Counted from the stretch's first letter, positions 38,175-50,374 are shown. The stretch is DNA of 64,000 nt from Caulochytrium protostelioides (GCA_003615045.1 ML014112.1:62001-126000); one strand, 5' to 3'. The notes: generated by a model from the letters alone, not told the origin. A program made the numbers and translations.

Positions 38175-40718
38175 ATGGGCCTCGCCGTGGACGTCCCGCG
38201 GGACCCCTGCCACGAGCAGCTGGTCCTCGCACCTGCGGCGGTCCGAGGCACTACGAGCCAGCGCATGAACCGCTGGCTCTCGTGGTACGGCTACTCGGGC
38301 CGCCGCACCGTCCGAGTCGCCGTCATTGTCGTCATCCAGCTCGCGATCTTTGTCGGCTCCTTCTGCGGGTTCTATCTGACGCGCGATGCCGATTCCCGGA
38401 CGGCGCTGACGGCGATCCGGGCGGTCGGCCGCGCGTCGGCCCGACTGATCGCTGTGACGGCCGCCATGATGCTGCTGGCGGCGTGCAAGCGCGTGATTGC
38501 GCAGCTCCGCCGCCGGGTGCCGTGGATCGCCTACCATGCGCCCTGGCAGAACTCGCCCCTCACCCACGTGGCCCTCGGCAGCCTGCTGCTCATGTGGACG
38601 TTCCTGCACGTCGTCTGCCAGTACGTCCGCATCATCCGCCGCGACGCCCTCAACCTCGTCAACACGGGCGCCGGCATCACCGGCCATGTCATCGTGCTGC
38701 TGCTCCTCAGCTCCTTCGTGCCCGCGATCCCGATCTATCGCGTGATGCGCGGGTTCAATCCGACGTCGGCATTCAGCCAGCTGTTCCTGAAGCGCCGCGC
38801 AGCTAGCCTCGCGTGGCACACCATCGCTTCTATCCTCGCCTTCGTGCTCACCTGCGTCCACGACGCCTTCGCCTCCTACGGCATGAGCGGCAGCAACGCC
38901 CGCAACAGCCTGCGCGTTCCCAGCTTCCTCTGGTACATCATCCCGGGCCTCGTCCTCCTCTCGGTCGACACCGCCCTGCGGCTGCGCTTCATCATCGGGC
39001 CCTGGCATGAAATCAAGGTCCTGCGCGCCATCTCGCACCCGGCCAACATCGTCGAGATGCAGCTCAGTATGCCGCGCACCATGGCGCGCCCGCTCCGGCC
39101 TGGATGGCACATCCACCTGTCGTGTCCTGAAGTCTCGACCAAGGAGGTGCGCGACTTCACGCTCATCCCGCTCGGCGACGACCGCATCACCATCGTCTTC
39201 CGCATGGTCGGTTCCTGGACCTACCAGCTCGCCTGGACCCTCGGCTGCCACATGGACGTCGTCGAGCCGGGCGACAAAGCCTACCTCGGCGTCGCCCGCC
39301 GCCGCATCTCGTCGCGCTTCGCCGCCACCTCTTCCGCCTCCGCCACCATCACAGCGCCGCGGCCCGAGCAGATCGTGCCGGGCGACGCGCCACCGCTCCC
39401 GCTGGCGTTGCCGCCGCTGGCGCTCCCGCCGCCGCCGCCGCCGATCCTGCCGCCGATCCCCGAGGCGGCGCCAGCCGCCGGCAAGAAAGACCTCGTGTCC
39501 AAGATCCCCGTGCTCAAGACGGCCGTCATGAGCCCGACCTACCATCGCCCTGGGTACCGGCTGAACGGGGCCCACGGTGCCGGCGCCGTGCACCCCGAGC
39601 CGGCGTCGCCGTCGGTGGCGCTGACGGGGGCGGCGCCGACGGCCGCGACGTCCGAGCGCGAGCCGGCGCACGACGGCCCGGTGTGGCCCGCAGACGCGGT
39701 GCTGACGCGCAGCCGCGGCCCCGACGGCGTGCCGGACCACCCGTTCCCGCCGCTGCACATGGACGGCCCGTTCGGCGCGGCCTCGGACCACATGATCCGC
39801 AAGGGCGAGGTCTCGCTGCTGATCACGGGCGGGATGGGCGCGACGACGATCATGGCGCTGTACCACACGCTGTACAACCAGATCAGTGCGGAGGCGCTGG
39901 GCCGCCGGCCGCCGCAGCGCCGGCCGGACGTGTGGGTCATCGCCATCTTCCGCGACCAGGACGACTCCTTCTGGTTCGCCACCCAGCTCGCGCGCTACGG
40001 CCCGCTGCCGGGCGTCCGCATCGCCTTCACGTGGCGCAGCCGCTCCAGCCGCGCCCGCCAGAACCTCTTCGGCGTGCCGGCCGCGTCCGTCAAGGACGCG
40101 GCGTCGGGCATGACGCTGCCGCCTGGCAATGTCGACGCCGCCGGGGCCGCCGGAAGCACAATCGACAGCGGCTCGCCCGAGGGCACCCTCCATGCCGCGT
40201 CGCCGCTCTCCGAGGCCACGGTGGCAGCCGAGACCCCGTCCGGCTACCCCGCGCCGCGTCCTGTCGGCACAGCGAGCGCGGCGACCATCCCGGCGCCGGC
40301 GGCGCCGGTGCCGGTGCCGGTGCCGACGGCGCCGTGGCTGAAGCGAGTGCCGACGCTGGACTTGGCGCGGTGGATCGACACGGCGCAGGCGCAGACGATC
40401 ATCGCGGGCCCCGTTGCTGAAGACATCGACTTCGACGGCACGGTGCAGCGCATTAGCGCGCGGTACAACCCGGTGCTGACGGCCGTGGCATCCGACCCCG
40501 AGAAGATCGGGGGCTCGCAGCAGCTGATCAACATGGCGTGCCAGCTCAACCAAAAGAAGTCGGTCTCGACGTACTCGCTGCGCACTGAGGGCAAGAAGCG
40601 AACCACGACGACCCTGATGCGCGTCGCCGCGGCCGGCCCCAAGGGCGTGGTCCGCAAAGTGTACGAAGCCTGCGTCCACCCGGACAACGGCTATGTCCGC
40701 TTCATTTGCGAAATGTAA
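38175..40718 (+). CDS. NADPH oxidase-like flavocytochrome (NOX B), paralogue of NOX A
   Basis: The 847-residue protein has the same plan as the gene at 33084-35744. An N-terminal SWYGYSGRR is shared. Six membrane spans follow, with histidine pairs 14 residues apart at about 131/145 and 214/228. The GAGITGHVI segment closely follows human NOX2. The FAD domain has VRDFTLIPL near 326 in place of HPFT, then FRMVGSWTYQLAW. DGPFGAA near 530 and GGMGATT near 552 mark NADPH binding. The C-terminus ends in VRFICEM, like the aromatic end of NOX enzymes. Pro/Ala-rich inserts lie at about 390-520 and 640-710. It should make superoxide or reduce iron at a membrane. No EF-hand is present, so calcium control is not indicated. 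An ATG at 38265 (MNRWLSW) is an alternative start. Confidence 0.88.
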   Translation: MGLAVDVPRDPCHEQLVLAPAAVRGTTSQRMNRWLSWYGYSGRRTVRVAVIVVIQLAIFVGSFCGFYLTRDADSRTALTAIRAVGRASARLIAVTAAMMLLAACKRVIAQLRRRVPWIAYHAPWQNSPLTHVALGSLLLMWTFLHVVCQYVRIIRRDALNLVNTGAGITGHVIVLLLLSSFVPAIPIYRVMRGFNPTSAFSQLFLKRRAASLAWHTIASILAFVLTCVHDAFASYGMSGSNARNSLRVPSFLWYIIPGLVLLSVDTALRLRFIIGPWHEIKVLRAISHPANIVEMQLSMPRTMARPLRPGWHIHLSCPEVSTKEVRDFTLIPLGDDRITIVFRMVGSWTYQLAWTLGCHMDVVEPGDKAYLGVARRRISSRFAATSSASATITAPRPEQIVPGDAPPLPLALPPLALPPPPPPILPPIPEAAPAAGKKDLVSKIPVLKTAVMSPTYHRPGYRLNGAHGAGAVHPEPASPSVALTGAAPTAATSEREPAHDGPVWPADAVLTRSRGPDGVPDHPFPPLHMDGPFGAASDHMIRKGEVSLLITGGMGATTIMALYHTLYNQISAEALGRRPPQRRPDVWVIAIFRDQDDSFWFATQLARYGPLPGVRIAFTWRSRSSRARQNLFGVPAASVKDAASGMTLPPGNVDAAGAAGSTIDSGSPEGTLHAASPLSEATVAAETPSGYPAPRPVGTASAATIPAPAAPVPVPVPTAPWLKRVPTLDLARWIDTAQAQTIIAGPVAEDIDFDGTVQRISARYNPVLTAVASDPEKIGGSQQLINMACQLNQKKSVSTYSLRTEGKKRTTTTLMRVAAAGPKGVVRKVYEACVHPDNGYVRFICEM

Positions 40719-41577
40719 CTATTCATGTTCATGTACCGAGAGCGATGTCGAAGCGTCTGTTCTTCGGCGCATTCCATGATGCCGCCTGAAAGAAAAATGA
40801 CAAACAAGCAAACCGACGGATGGACGCATTCGTGCCGTGGTGGACGCTGCAGCGGCGGCGGCGGCGGCGATTGCTATGGACAACGAACCCACGAGACTAC
40901 TGATTGGCAATGCCATCATCGCGATGGCGTCACGTGCCGCGCTCGGCGGCGGCCCGCTTACGTACGGCCCCGCAGGGACGCCGCACCGGTGTCCAAGCCC
41001 CGCCGTCGCGAAGCCACCCGCGCCAACCTGGCGACACCGGATCGGCGGCGGCGGCGGCCATTGCGTCCATCCAATTGCGGAACACGCCCGCAAGCCGCTC
41101 GGCCTAGCGCCATCGAGCGCCTCGGCGTCTCGACGAGCCGTCGTGGGCCTCGTGTGTATACGGTCGAGCAGTATACGGTCGCCGCTCGCCGTCGGTATCG
41201 GCGTCATCCTCCTCAGCGAGGCGTCGCTCAGCAGCCGCGTGCTGGATCATCGCGCACCCGGGAGAGCGCTCATGGACCCCGGGTCCATGGGGTGTGCTGG
41301 TCTCCGATCTGCCGCGCCGCACCGACACCGCGATCGATCGGTCTGTGCCCACACGCGTCGTGGACGCCCGCCTCGCTGTCCTGGTCGACGGCGTCCCCTT
41401 CGGCCGCCTACGGAGGCCATGATGCCGCCGCCGCGTCCTGTCCGGTCCTGACCTGTGCCTGTCACGCTCACCCGTCGCGCCGCCCGCGGCAGCCAGCCGG
41501 CGGCGTCCGGCGTCCGGCGTCCGGCGTCCGGCATCCAACGACCGGCATCCCCCCCGGCTCCGGCTCCAGCGCTCGCG
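40719..41577. other. Intergenic region and leader before the AFI1-like gene
   Basis: No gene is supported. Just before the AFI1-like start, about 41500-41550, there is a GGCGTCC repeat in the 5' leader. The frame of the next gene is open from 41455 but only by a GTG. Confidence 0.5.
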
Positions 41578-44500
41578 ATGCCGGGCCCCGTGCGCCTCGT
41601 CGAGCACGTGCTGCTCGCCGAGTTCGACATCGAGAAAGGCGCGTCGCTCGCCGCCGCGTTTCCCGCAGCGCCGCGCGTGGACCCCGTCTTCCTGGCCGAG
41701 CTCATGCTTCCTGACGGCGCGCACCGCCGCGGCGAGGACTGGACCGTCTTCCGCGTCGACGAGACGCCCCTCTCGCGGGCCCCGCCGCCGCCGGCCGCGA
41801 CAGCCACGCCGCACGCGCGATCAACCGCCGCTGCCGCTGCCGCCGCCGCCGCCGCCGCGCTCGGCCTCGATCCCGATGCAGGCGTCGGTGTCGGCGTCGA
41901 TGCCGGGCTCGGCGCCAGCGAGACCTCGACCCCCACGCTCGCCGCGCCACCATTCGCGCGCACCGTTAAACGGTCGAACGGCGGCTCCGAGGCGTCGCAG
42001 ACATGGTACAAGACGGCGATGCCGATCCCGCCGTTCGTGGGCTCGGATGGGCGCGCGGTGCCGTCCGCCGCGGCCGCGGCTGGTCCGGATGCCGAGACCG
42101 GGGTCGGTGTCGCCACGGGGATCCCGCGGGATCCTCACCTCCAGGGATGGATGGGGGTGCCGACGCCGATGGCGGGGTGGGCCGGCGCGCTGCCGGCCGA
42201 CGCCGCAGTCGGCCGTGGCGGCGGCAGCGTGGAACTCCCTGGAACGGGCGCCGTGCCGCAGTTCCTGGTCTATGCTCAGACATGCCGTCTCGAGGATCGT
42301 CTCTGCGGCTGGAATGCGCTGCCCTTCAGCGGGACCTCGCTCGTGCGGCTCTTCCACGACAGTCTCCTGGTCACCCGCTACTCCGCGTCGAGCGCGTCGG
42401 CAAGCGCAACGGCTGGCGGAATGGCGAACGCCACGGCGTCGGCTGCTGCTGCTGCTGCTGCTGCGCCATCGGCTCACCCACCGCCGCTCAAGAGCGATCC
42501 GCCCGTGCTCGTGCTCACCGCCGGCAACCACGCCACCGACATGCGCGTCTGGCGCGGCGACGACCTGGCCCTCTGCTTCGGTTGCGAGAGCCAGCTCACG
42601 ATGCTGACGTTTGCGTCCCTGGAGGACCAGGCGTTTGTCTGGCAGCACGCGCTCTACATCGGCGGCCGGCCCGTGCCGCCTGCCGCCGTGCCACGCCCCG
42701 CGATCCAGTCGGCCTGGTGTGCCGCGCGCCATACCGCGCCGGCCGCCCCGCCGCGCCCCCTCTTCGGCATGAACCTCGTCCGCGTTCACAAGACCGCCCA
42801 GGCCAAGCGCGGCGCGACCGTCAAGGCCCTCGCCGTCACCTCACGGTACCCGTTTCTCCAGGCCTTCAAGCCCCTCATCGCGGTCGCGCTCGACCGCTAC
42901 CTGGCCACGGAGGACACCGCGTTGCTGCCGCAGCTGCTGCGCGCGATCCAGGACCAGGCCGCGCCGGTCTGGGCGCAGGTCCCGGGGCTGCGGCGCAGCG
43001 ACCAAATGATGCTACGGACCGCGATGCCCGGCGACGGCGGATGGCGGCACCGGCCCGCCGAGCCGCCGCTGCTGCATCCCCGCGTCCGGCGGGGCCGTGA
43101 CCGCGACCGGCTCAGTATGCTGCTGCCCGTCACCGCCTCTTGCCGGCCGCATGGCGTCGACCCCGACCCCGACCCCGACCCTGACCACGACCACGATTCC
43201 GAGGCACCTCGGCCGCTGCCGCTGCCCGCTCACCGCCGTTCGTCGGTACCGTCCGCTGCGGCCACGGCAACGACGACCACGACAATCGTCTCGAGCGACT
43301 CAGCCGACGCCATGGCACCTGACGCCGTGTCACCGCCGACGCCGATGCCGTCTCTGCCGTCATCGTCGTCCCTGCAGCCGTCGTCCCTCCAATCGACTGC
43401 GGCCGCCGACGCCGCCCCTGAGCCGCCGCCGCTCCCGATCGCGACGGTCACGCCTGCGGCGGTCACGCTGACCGTCACCTTCGCCGGGCAAGCCGTGCCC
43501 CTCCACTTCTCGCGGGACGTGCTGCCCGGCGAGATCGGCGAGTTCAGCGTCGCCAGCCTCATCCTCCTGCTTGCCCGCTGTACCCGCACCGGTCCCATGG
43601 CCCAGCTTGCCGCGACGCTGTCGAGCACCGCCGCTGCCGCTGCCGCTGCCGCTGCCACCGCCGCTGCTGCTGCCACCGCCGCTGCTGCTGCGGCCGCTGC
43701 GGCCGCTGCTGCCGCGGCGGCAGCAGCAACGTCAGCTTCAGCGGGATCACTCGAGGCTGCTGCTCGCATGGGTGCCGGCGGTACGGGCGGTGAACGCCGT
43801 CGGTCCTCGCTGGCGCCATCGCCGCTGACCCCGTCCGCCCCGTCCGCTAGCCTGGTGAGCCCGCACTTTCCGCCCCTCTCGTCGCCCGCGGCCGCCGGCA
43901 CCGTCACCAGTCCCAACGGCGGCGGCGGGGTGATGGGATCGACTGCTGCCGACGCCGCGACGGGTCTCACCGCGATGGGCTTACATCGGTTACAGTCCAA
44001 CACAGCGAGCCCCGCAACGCTTCCGCTGAGTGGGGCCGATGCGTTGCCCTCCGCTGCGGCGACGTCCGACCCTCCCTGTCCTGCCTCGATCCCCTCCATC
44101 GACCCGGAGGCGGCGGCTGCTGCGGCGGCTGCGGCTGCGGTGGCTGCGGCGGCCACGGCCAGCACAAACAGTACGAGCAGCAGTGGCAACAACAACAGCA
44201 GCAGCCATGCAAATCACCCGAGTCTGCGCAGCGTGCGGCACGACAATGGCACGCCGTTTGGCTGGCACCCAGACCTGGACACGGATCCGACGACGCCGCC
44301 GCTGCTGCTGGTGCTGTTTGGCATTCTCACCGGCAAGCGGATCCTGTTTGTGGGGCATACGTGCCCGGCACATGAGGTCGCGGGCTACGTGCTGGCGGCG
44401 GCGGCGATGGCGAGCGGCGGCGGCACGCTCGTGCCGCGGATGCCGCTACGCGTGTTCCCGATCATCAACCTGAACCATGTGGAGGCGCTGTTGGCGCAGC

Positions 44501-47500
44501 GCGACAGCGGCTATATTGCGGGCACGACCAACCCGGTGTTCGAGCAGCAGTCGGGATGGTGGGACGTGGTCGTCAACATCCATACGCAGCGCTGCGTCGT
44601 GAATCCGCTGCTCATGGACCGTATCGTGGTGAACGAACGGCGGTCGCCCGTCGTCGAGGAAGCGCTGTACCGGTCGGGGTTGCCTGCGGACCACGAGCTG
44701 AAGGGGCTGTGGGAAGGCGACGCGGTGCTCATGCAGGACCTCGTGACGCTGATGGCGCAGCGGGTGCCTGAGCGCGTGCTGCGCGACCGCATTGATCGGT
44801 ATGTGGATGCGTTCCTGCGGCTGGCGGTCGGCGCCGAGGAGGACGACCGCGTGCCGGTGGCGCAGCCGTCCACGTGGCCGAACGAGCGGACGGGCGTGAC
44901 GGCGCTCGACGCGGCGTATACGAGCGGAGCGCGCACCGGTGGCACGGAGGGTCACGCGGGCGGCACGCGCCGCGGGCTCGCGATCGCTTGGAACCAGAAC
45001 CGCATCCGTGCCTGGCGCGCGACCCGCGCAGCCGGCGAGCACAAGGTGGCGCGGGCCCTGGCGCGGGAGCGCAGCTTTGTCCGCGGCCTCGACTTACCGT
45101 ACACGCTCCAGCGACTCCAGCACGGGCCCCTCTCGGACCGCTACCTATTACCCCTCGTCGACCGGCTCCGCGCCGTCCTGCTCCCGGCCTTCCTCCACCC
45201 GACCCATCTCCGCCAGGGCGCCAACGAACCCTGCCCGCTGTTGATGCAGTCGTCGTCGTCGCTATCGACACGCGTGTCGGACCCCTACATCCGTTCGACG
45301 TCGTCCTCGCCGTCGCTCTCCTCGCCGGCAGCCTCTCGGCGGGGGTCGGTGTCGTCGTCGCAGCTGGCCCCGCCGCCGTCGCCGCCGTCATCGATGCCGC
45401 CATCGGTGCCGCCGTGGTCATGGTATGATGCCATCGAGGACGGCGCCGCTTTCACGCAGCACGTGCTGCTGACCGAGCTGCTTGCTTGCGTGCCGTTCTA
45501 CCGCGGGGGGCTGAACGTCCTCGTCGCCCTGCTGCTGCATTCGCGATGGGAGGTCCGCGAGGGCTTCGTGCCCCTGCTCATGGCCCTGCAGCAGCACCCG
45601 CTCGGAGCCCGTTGGCTGGCCCGCCTCAACCCGTTCTACGCATTGACCCTCGCGCGTAGCATCGATCGCTACCGTGCAAGCATGTTACAGCGCTTGTCGG
45701 GCTCTCTCGCCCTCGGCATGCGTCGCGCCGACGCTGAAGCCGACGCTGAAGCTGAAGCTGAGATCGACGCCGTTGTTGAAGCGCACGCGGCGGTCGCTGA
45801 TGAGTCTGCCGTACATCCCCAGCAGCCGTCATATCAGGAGCAGCGCGGCGGCCCGCTCTCCGGTGATCATACCCTCGACATCCACGCCGGCCCCGCCACG
45901 GTGACGGCCACGCCGGCGGCGTCCGCCCTCTCTGCCGGCACAGCGGCATCTGCCGATCCCCGCCATCACGGCCTGGTCCATGACCTGTCGCCTCCGACAG
46001 CCGCGACTGCTGCTGCGGTCGCTGCGGCCACGTCGCTGGAAGCAACGCTTGGCGACCGCCGCGAGTCGCGTAGCGCGCTGCCACACGATTTAGCGCTGCT
46101 GCACCCACCATCGCCGCATTTTAATGTTGTGCTCTCAGACCACGAGCTTCGCCGTCTCGGGCGCCGTCCGCGCCGGTCGCCGCGCCCCCATGCGATGAAC
46201 GAGGAGGCGGACGACGATGACGACGACGACGACGATGACGACGGCCTGGGTGGTGCCGATGCTGACGATAATGATGGCGACGACGATGACGACGACGATG
46301 GTGATGCCATTGATGTCGACGTCGATGGCGATGATTTCGGCGATGACTTGGACGATCTGGACGATCTGGACGATCTGGACGATCTGGACGATCTGGACGG
46401 TCTGGACGGTCTGGACGACGGCGAGGGCCTCGCTGGTCTCAACGACACGATCATAGCACCCGCCACCGTCCAGCCCGCGACCGCTGCCTACCACGAGGCG
46501 CTACCTAGGGCCCACGCGGGCTATTCCCCCATGCCCCTGCCAGACGGATACGTTCCTGAGTCTCCGTTTCAGTCGCATCTCCATGGTGTCACCCTGAATT
46601 CGAACGGACCGGCAGTCGGCGACCGCACTACCCACGTAGAAGACGGCGACGGCGACGAAACCGCTTCATCGCGCCGTGGCTCGTCGCCGTCGATCCGCAT
46701 CAGCGGCGGCGGCAGCGAGGGCCGTCTCGGGGCCCACCCGATGCCCGCCTTCGCGACCCACGGCCCCGCCTTCGCCGCAGACGGCACGCCCCTCTCGCCG
46801 CTCGGGCCCGTGCAACCCGCCGCCACGGCTGCCAGTGCCGTGGCGACAGCGCTGTCGGTCGCGTCGGCCGCGTCGGCCGCCCGGACGGCCGAGACGCCGT
46901 CGTCCACCCGACGGGTCGCGCCCACGGCACGTGATCGCCCGCCCCCACCCGCGGCGTCGGCGACCTTCCTGCCTTTCGCCGAGACGGCCCCGCCCTGGCC
47001 CGAGCGGTCCGCATCGCGCGCCGCCTCGGCCGGCGACGGCGCTTCGCCGCGGTCCTCGCCGCAGCTGACCGCCACGGCATGGGCCGCGGACCCTCGTCCC
47101 GCTATCCCGCGAGCGACCTCTCACTCACCGCCACCCCCGTCGCCATCGCCGTCGCCGCCGCCACCACCACCGCCACCACCCCGTCGCCGCATCGGGCTCT
47201 CCAGCAGCGCGCCGAGTACTCCGCAGATACCCACGCCAGCGGGAGGGGTCACCGGGTCGCCGTCCCGCGCCGGCCTGGGCTTCGGCGCGCTCTCGCCGCT
47301 CTTCGGCACGCGTAGCGGCCCGCGACCCGCGAAGCCGCCTCAGAGCGACCCGGCGGCCGCGGCCGCGGCGGTGCTCGCGCTCGCGGCGGCGGCGCGGACC
47401 ACGCCCACCTCGAGCACCGGGCTGAGCCCGGACCCCGCGTCTCTGGCGAGCATGGACGGCTCGATCAGCGGCCTCGGTAGCCTTCCGGCCCGTACCGCCA

Positions 47501-47635
47501 CGACCTCCGCGTCGGTCGCGACGTCCGCACCGGCCCTCACGGCGCTGACGCCCACAGCCGGATCGAGTGCGAGCGGCGGCCGGGGATGGCTGAGCAAGAC
47601 GTTGGGGAAGCTCCGCAAGGGCGACAGCGGTGAGC

Positions 47636-47666
<31 letters not shown>

Positions 47667-49164
47667 AACGGCCGCCACTGCAACATTCCATCACCAGGGC
47701 GGCAGCGGCGGCAGCGGCGGCAGCGGCGCCGGCGCTGGTGGCAGCGGTCTCACGTCCCTCTCGGGGTCCGAATCGGCCCTGGGGTCCGGGTCGTCCGTCG
47801 TCCGTTCACGTCGACCGTCGGCACCGTTTCTGGGTTGGCCGGCCCACGCGAGTCAGACGGGCGAAACCGCCCCGCTTGCCGGGCACCGCCGTCACGGCGA
47901 CGGGCATAGCGGTACTGACATCGCCACCGGCGGTGGCGTCGCCGGCGACGATCCGACGAACGGCACCCACGGGGCATCGGGCGCGACGACAGCACCCGCG
48001 CCGTATGCGGCCGGAAGTCCGCCCACCGCCGCCGCCGCCGCCGCCGACGGCGGCGAGATGCCTCCCGGCGCCCGCAGTGTGGTGCAGCGGATGCTGGACG
48101 CGCAACGCGCCAAGATGGCCATGCTCACCACCGGCCTCAGCGCCCTGCCGTGCGGGTACGTGGGTCCCCACGTGGACATGGCGCCGTGGTCCGGGGCGTC
48201 CGGGGCGGCGCCGTCGACGCCGGCGGTCGTCAAGGAAGCTGATGCGTCGTTCACCGCCGATGCCGAGTGCTCTTCGGTCGCCCGCGTCCACCGGCTGGAT
48301 GAGATGCCGCGGCCGACGGCCGATGGCCCCGGCAGCACGGGCGGCACTGGCGGCACCGCGACGCCCACCCGCAGCGGGCGAATGGGCGTGATGCCGAGCC
48401 CTCCGAGCGCACACGCGGAGCTCAGCTGGGCCGTGCAGCGGCTGGCCGCGCACGACACGCCGTCGCGCCATGACGGCCACGACGACGCGCGGCCGCTCGC
48501 GGCTGTCGCATCGCCGTCGCCGTCGACGGGCGCGCTAGCGGCCGCGGCGCCGGCCATCCCTGCCGCCGTGCCCAAGGATGCGGACCTAGCGCTGCCGCCG
48601 CCGCCGCCGCCCCGTCTCGCGGACATGGCGGCGCGGGTCGCGGCGCTCGTGGCGCCCGTCCATTTGGACATCGAGCCCGAAGACGTGGACGGCAGCGAGG
48701 ACGACAGCGCGGCCTGCGCCCCGGCCACCGAGCCTCCGGGCCGCCGCTGGCCCGGCGGCCGGCGCGAGCCCGGCCGCCGCAAAGACGCGGCGGCGACGCC
48801 TCACCGCGGCGTCGGGCCGCTGCCCGGTCCTCGCGTCGGCGCGGCGAACGCGGACGCGGCGGCGTCGCCGGATGCGGAGGGCCGCGCAGAAGACGATGAT
48901 GATGACGACGACGACGACGATGCGTGGATCCGCGCGATGGCGCGGCGGCCGCCGCCGCCGCCGCTGCCCGATGCCGAGGTCGCGGCGGCGGCGGCGGCGG
49001 TGCTTCCTTTGGCGCCAGAGGCTGGCGCGGTCGCGATGCCGATGCCGACGCCGCGCAGCGCCGCGCAGGCGACGAGCGCGGCGCTCGCGTCCATGGACCT
49101 CGAGATCGACGACTTGCTCAGCCAAGTGGCGGCCTGGGCGGCCCGTCCGGTGGGCGATGTGTAG
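41578..49164 (+). CDS. Giant Afi1/MesA-like polarity protein (DENN/SPA superfamily)
   Basis: The 2,528-residue protein starts with the Afi1 docking domain for Arf3: VEHVLLAEFDIEKGASLAAA, then LAELMLPDGAHRRGEDWTVF. The SPA (stabilisation of polarity axis) domain follows at about 900-1090 (FGILTGKRILFVGHT, then INLNHVEALLAQRDSGYIAGTTNP). A further helical conserved block lies at about 1296-1360. In yeast Afi1 links the small GTPase Arf3 to polarised growth, and in Aspergillus MesA marks growth sites. The domain kinship is to DENN Rab regulators. About half of this protein is low complexity: poly-Ala at 43620-43740, and Asp-rich stretches including an Asp-Leu repeat at 46346-46420. Family members are usually about 900-1,200 residues. 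The ATG at 41578 directly precedes the conserved start of the docking domain. Confidence 0.86.
46346..46420 (+). repeat. 9-base coding repeat (GACGATCTG) in the AFI1-like gene
   Basis: About eight copies of a 9-base unit encode Asp-Asp-Leu repeats, drifting to Asp-Gly-Leu at the 3' end. It lies in the disordered, acidic C-terminal half of the protein. Confidence 0.9.
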
Positions 49165-49352
49165 CGCCGGCGCTGCGCCGGCGAGCTCTGGCGTTGTTTC
49201 CGAGGAGCCTCGTCTTGGTGCCCCTCTCCACCTTGATCAGCGCGGAGGATCAGCGAGCAATCCGAGAGAAGCGTCGTTGATATGTACACATGTCTTTTTT
49301 TTTCATGGCTTATAGGACGAAATCCAGAATCACGGATGACAGGTTGAACGGG

Positions 49353-50324
49353 TTACTGTTGCGGAACGAAAGGCGTGATGAGGTTTTCGGAGAAGGACTT
49401 GAGGGCCTCGACGCCGCGGACCTCGTTGGTCAGCAAGGGCAACTTGACGACGTGGAACTCCTCGTAGAGTTCGTGGATCTGGTCGAGGTACTTAGCCTGC
49501 ATGCTGGCGCGGACGGAGCACTGCTCGCACTGCGAGTCCTTCTTGGGGAAGAGGAGCTGGTTGACGATGATGTTGTGGGTGTCGATGTTGTAGCTGAGCA
49601 GCTCCTGGATCATGCGCTCGGTCTCGTAGAGCGAGAGGAATTCGGAGATGCACACGCAGACAAAGGTCGTCATCTCGGGGTCCTGGAACTGGGTGTTGAC
49701 CTCCTGGATCACGGAGCGCATGGCGTCGAGCTTGCCGAAGAGATCTTCCTGCTGGCCGCTGCCGCCCATGCCCATGAGCGACGACATCTGGGCCATCATG
49801 GGGCCGAGCCGACTGCCCAGCCCCGAGAGCTTGCCGAGGGCCTTGTCGAGCACGGTCGGGAACGAGAGGAAGCGCAGCGTGTGGCCGGTGGGCGCCGTGT
49901 CGAAGACGACAACCGAGTAGTCCATGCTCTTGACGAGCTTCATGACCTCGGCGAAGGACATGGCCTCGTCGACACCGGGGATGGCGAAAGCGAGGTCCTG
50001 CATCTGCGAGCCCATGCCGGCGTCGGAGTTCTCGATCATCTCCTTGATGGAGCCGTTGGGGTCGATTTCCATCGCGTACAGGTTGTCGAACCCCTTGACG
50101 AGCGACGGGTCCTTGTGGAACTTCTGACCGAACGCGTCGCTCAGGTTGTGGGCGGGGTCGGTGGAGATGAGCAGCACCGAGTCGCGGACCTTGGCGAGCT
50201 GGATCGCCAGCGACGACGAGTTGGTCGTCTTGCCGACGCCGCCCTTGCCGCCGACAAAGACCCAGCGCAGCGTGGTCTGGTCCAGAATGTTCTGGAGGCT
50301 CGGGTCGAGCGGGGCGTCCGACAT
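49353..50324 (-). CDS. GET3: GET3, ATPase for tail-anchored protein insertion
   Basis: The 323-residue protein is a full-length GET3/TRC40. It has the deviant P-loop GGKGGVGKT near residue 24-32, switch I ([12 protein letters not shown]), switch II ([12 protein letters not shown]), the methionine-rich client-binding region ([13 protein letters not shown]), and the zinc-binding CEQC pair. It shuttles tail-anchored membrane proteins from the ribosome to the ER receptor Get1/Get2. The length fits the family (about 320-354). The start ATG at 50324 gives the usual short N-terminus before the P-loop. The open frame continues upstream through a CTG repeat and has other ATGs, but that part is unlike the family. 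It is convergent with the AFI1-like gene (188 bases apart) and divergent from NKAP. Confidence 0.96.
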   Translation of the reverse strand: MSDAPLDPSLQNILDQTTLRWVFVGGKGGVGKTTNSSSLAIQLAKVRDSVLLISTDPAHNLSDAFGQKFHKDPSLVKGFDNLYAMEIDPNGSIKEMIENSDAGMGSQMQDLAFAIPGVDEAMSFAEVMKLVKSMDYSVVVFDTAPTGHTLRFLSFPTVLDKALGKLSGLGSRLGPMMAQMSSLMGMGGSGQQEDLFGKLDAMRSVIQEVNTQFQDPEMTTFVCVCISEFLSLYETERMIQELLSYNIDTHNIIVNQLLFPKKDSQCEQCSVRASMQAKYLDQIHELYEEFHVVKLPLLTNEVRGVEALKSFSENLITPFVPQQ

Positions 50325-50372
50325 CGTGGCCAGCGGCGTCGCGGGGCGAGAAGCGGGGAGAAGCGGAGACTG

Positions 50373-50374
<2 letters not shown>

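Noticed and set aside
36800-38266. 488-codon minus-strand frame between the NOX genes
   Set aside because: It is arginine-rich with no domain, crosses simple repeats and overlaps the start of NOX B. It is a by-product of GC-rich DNA.
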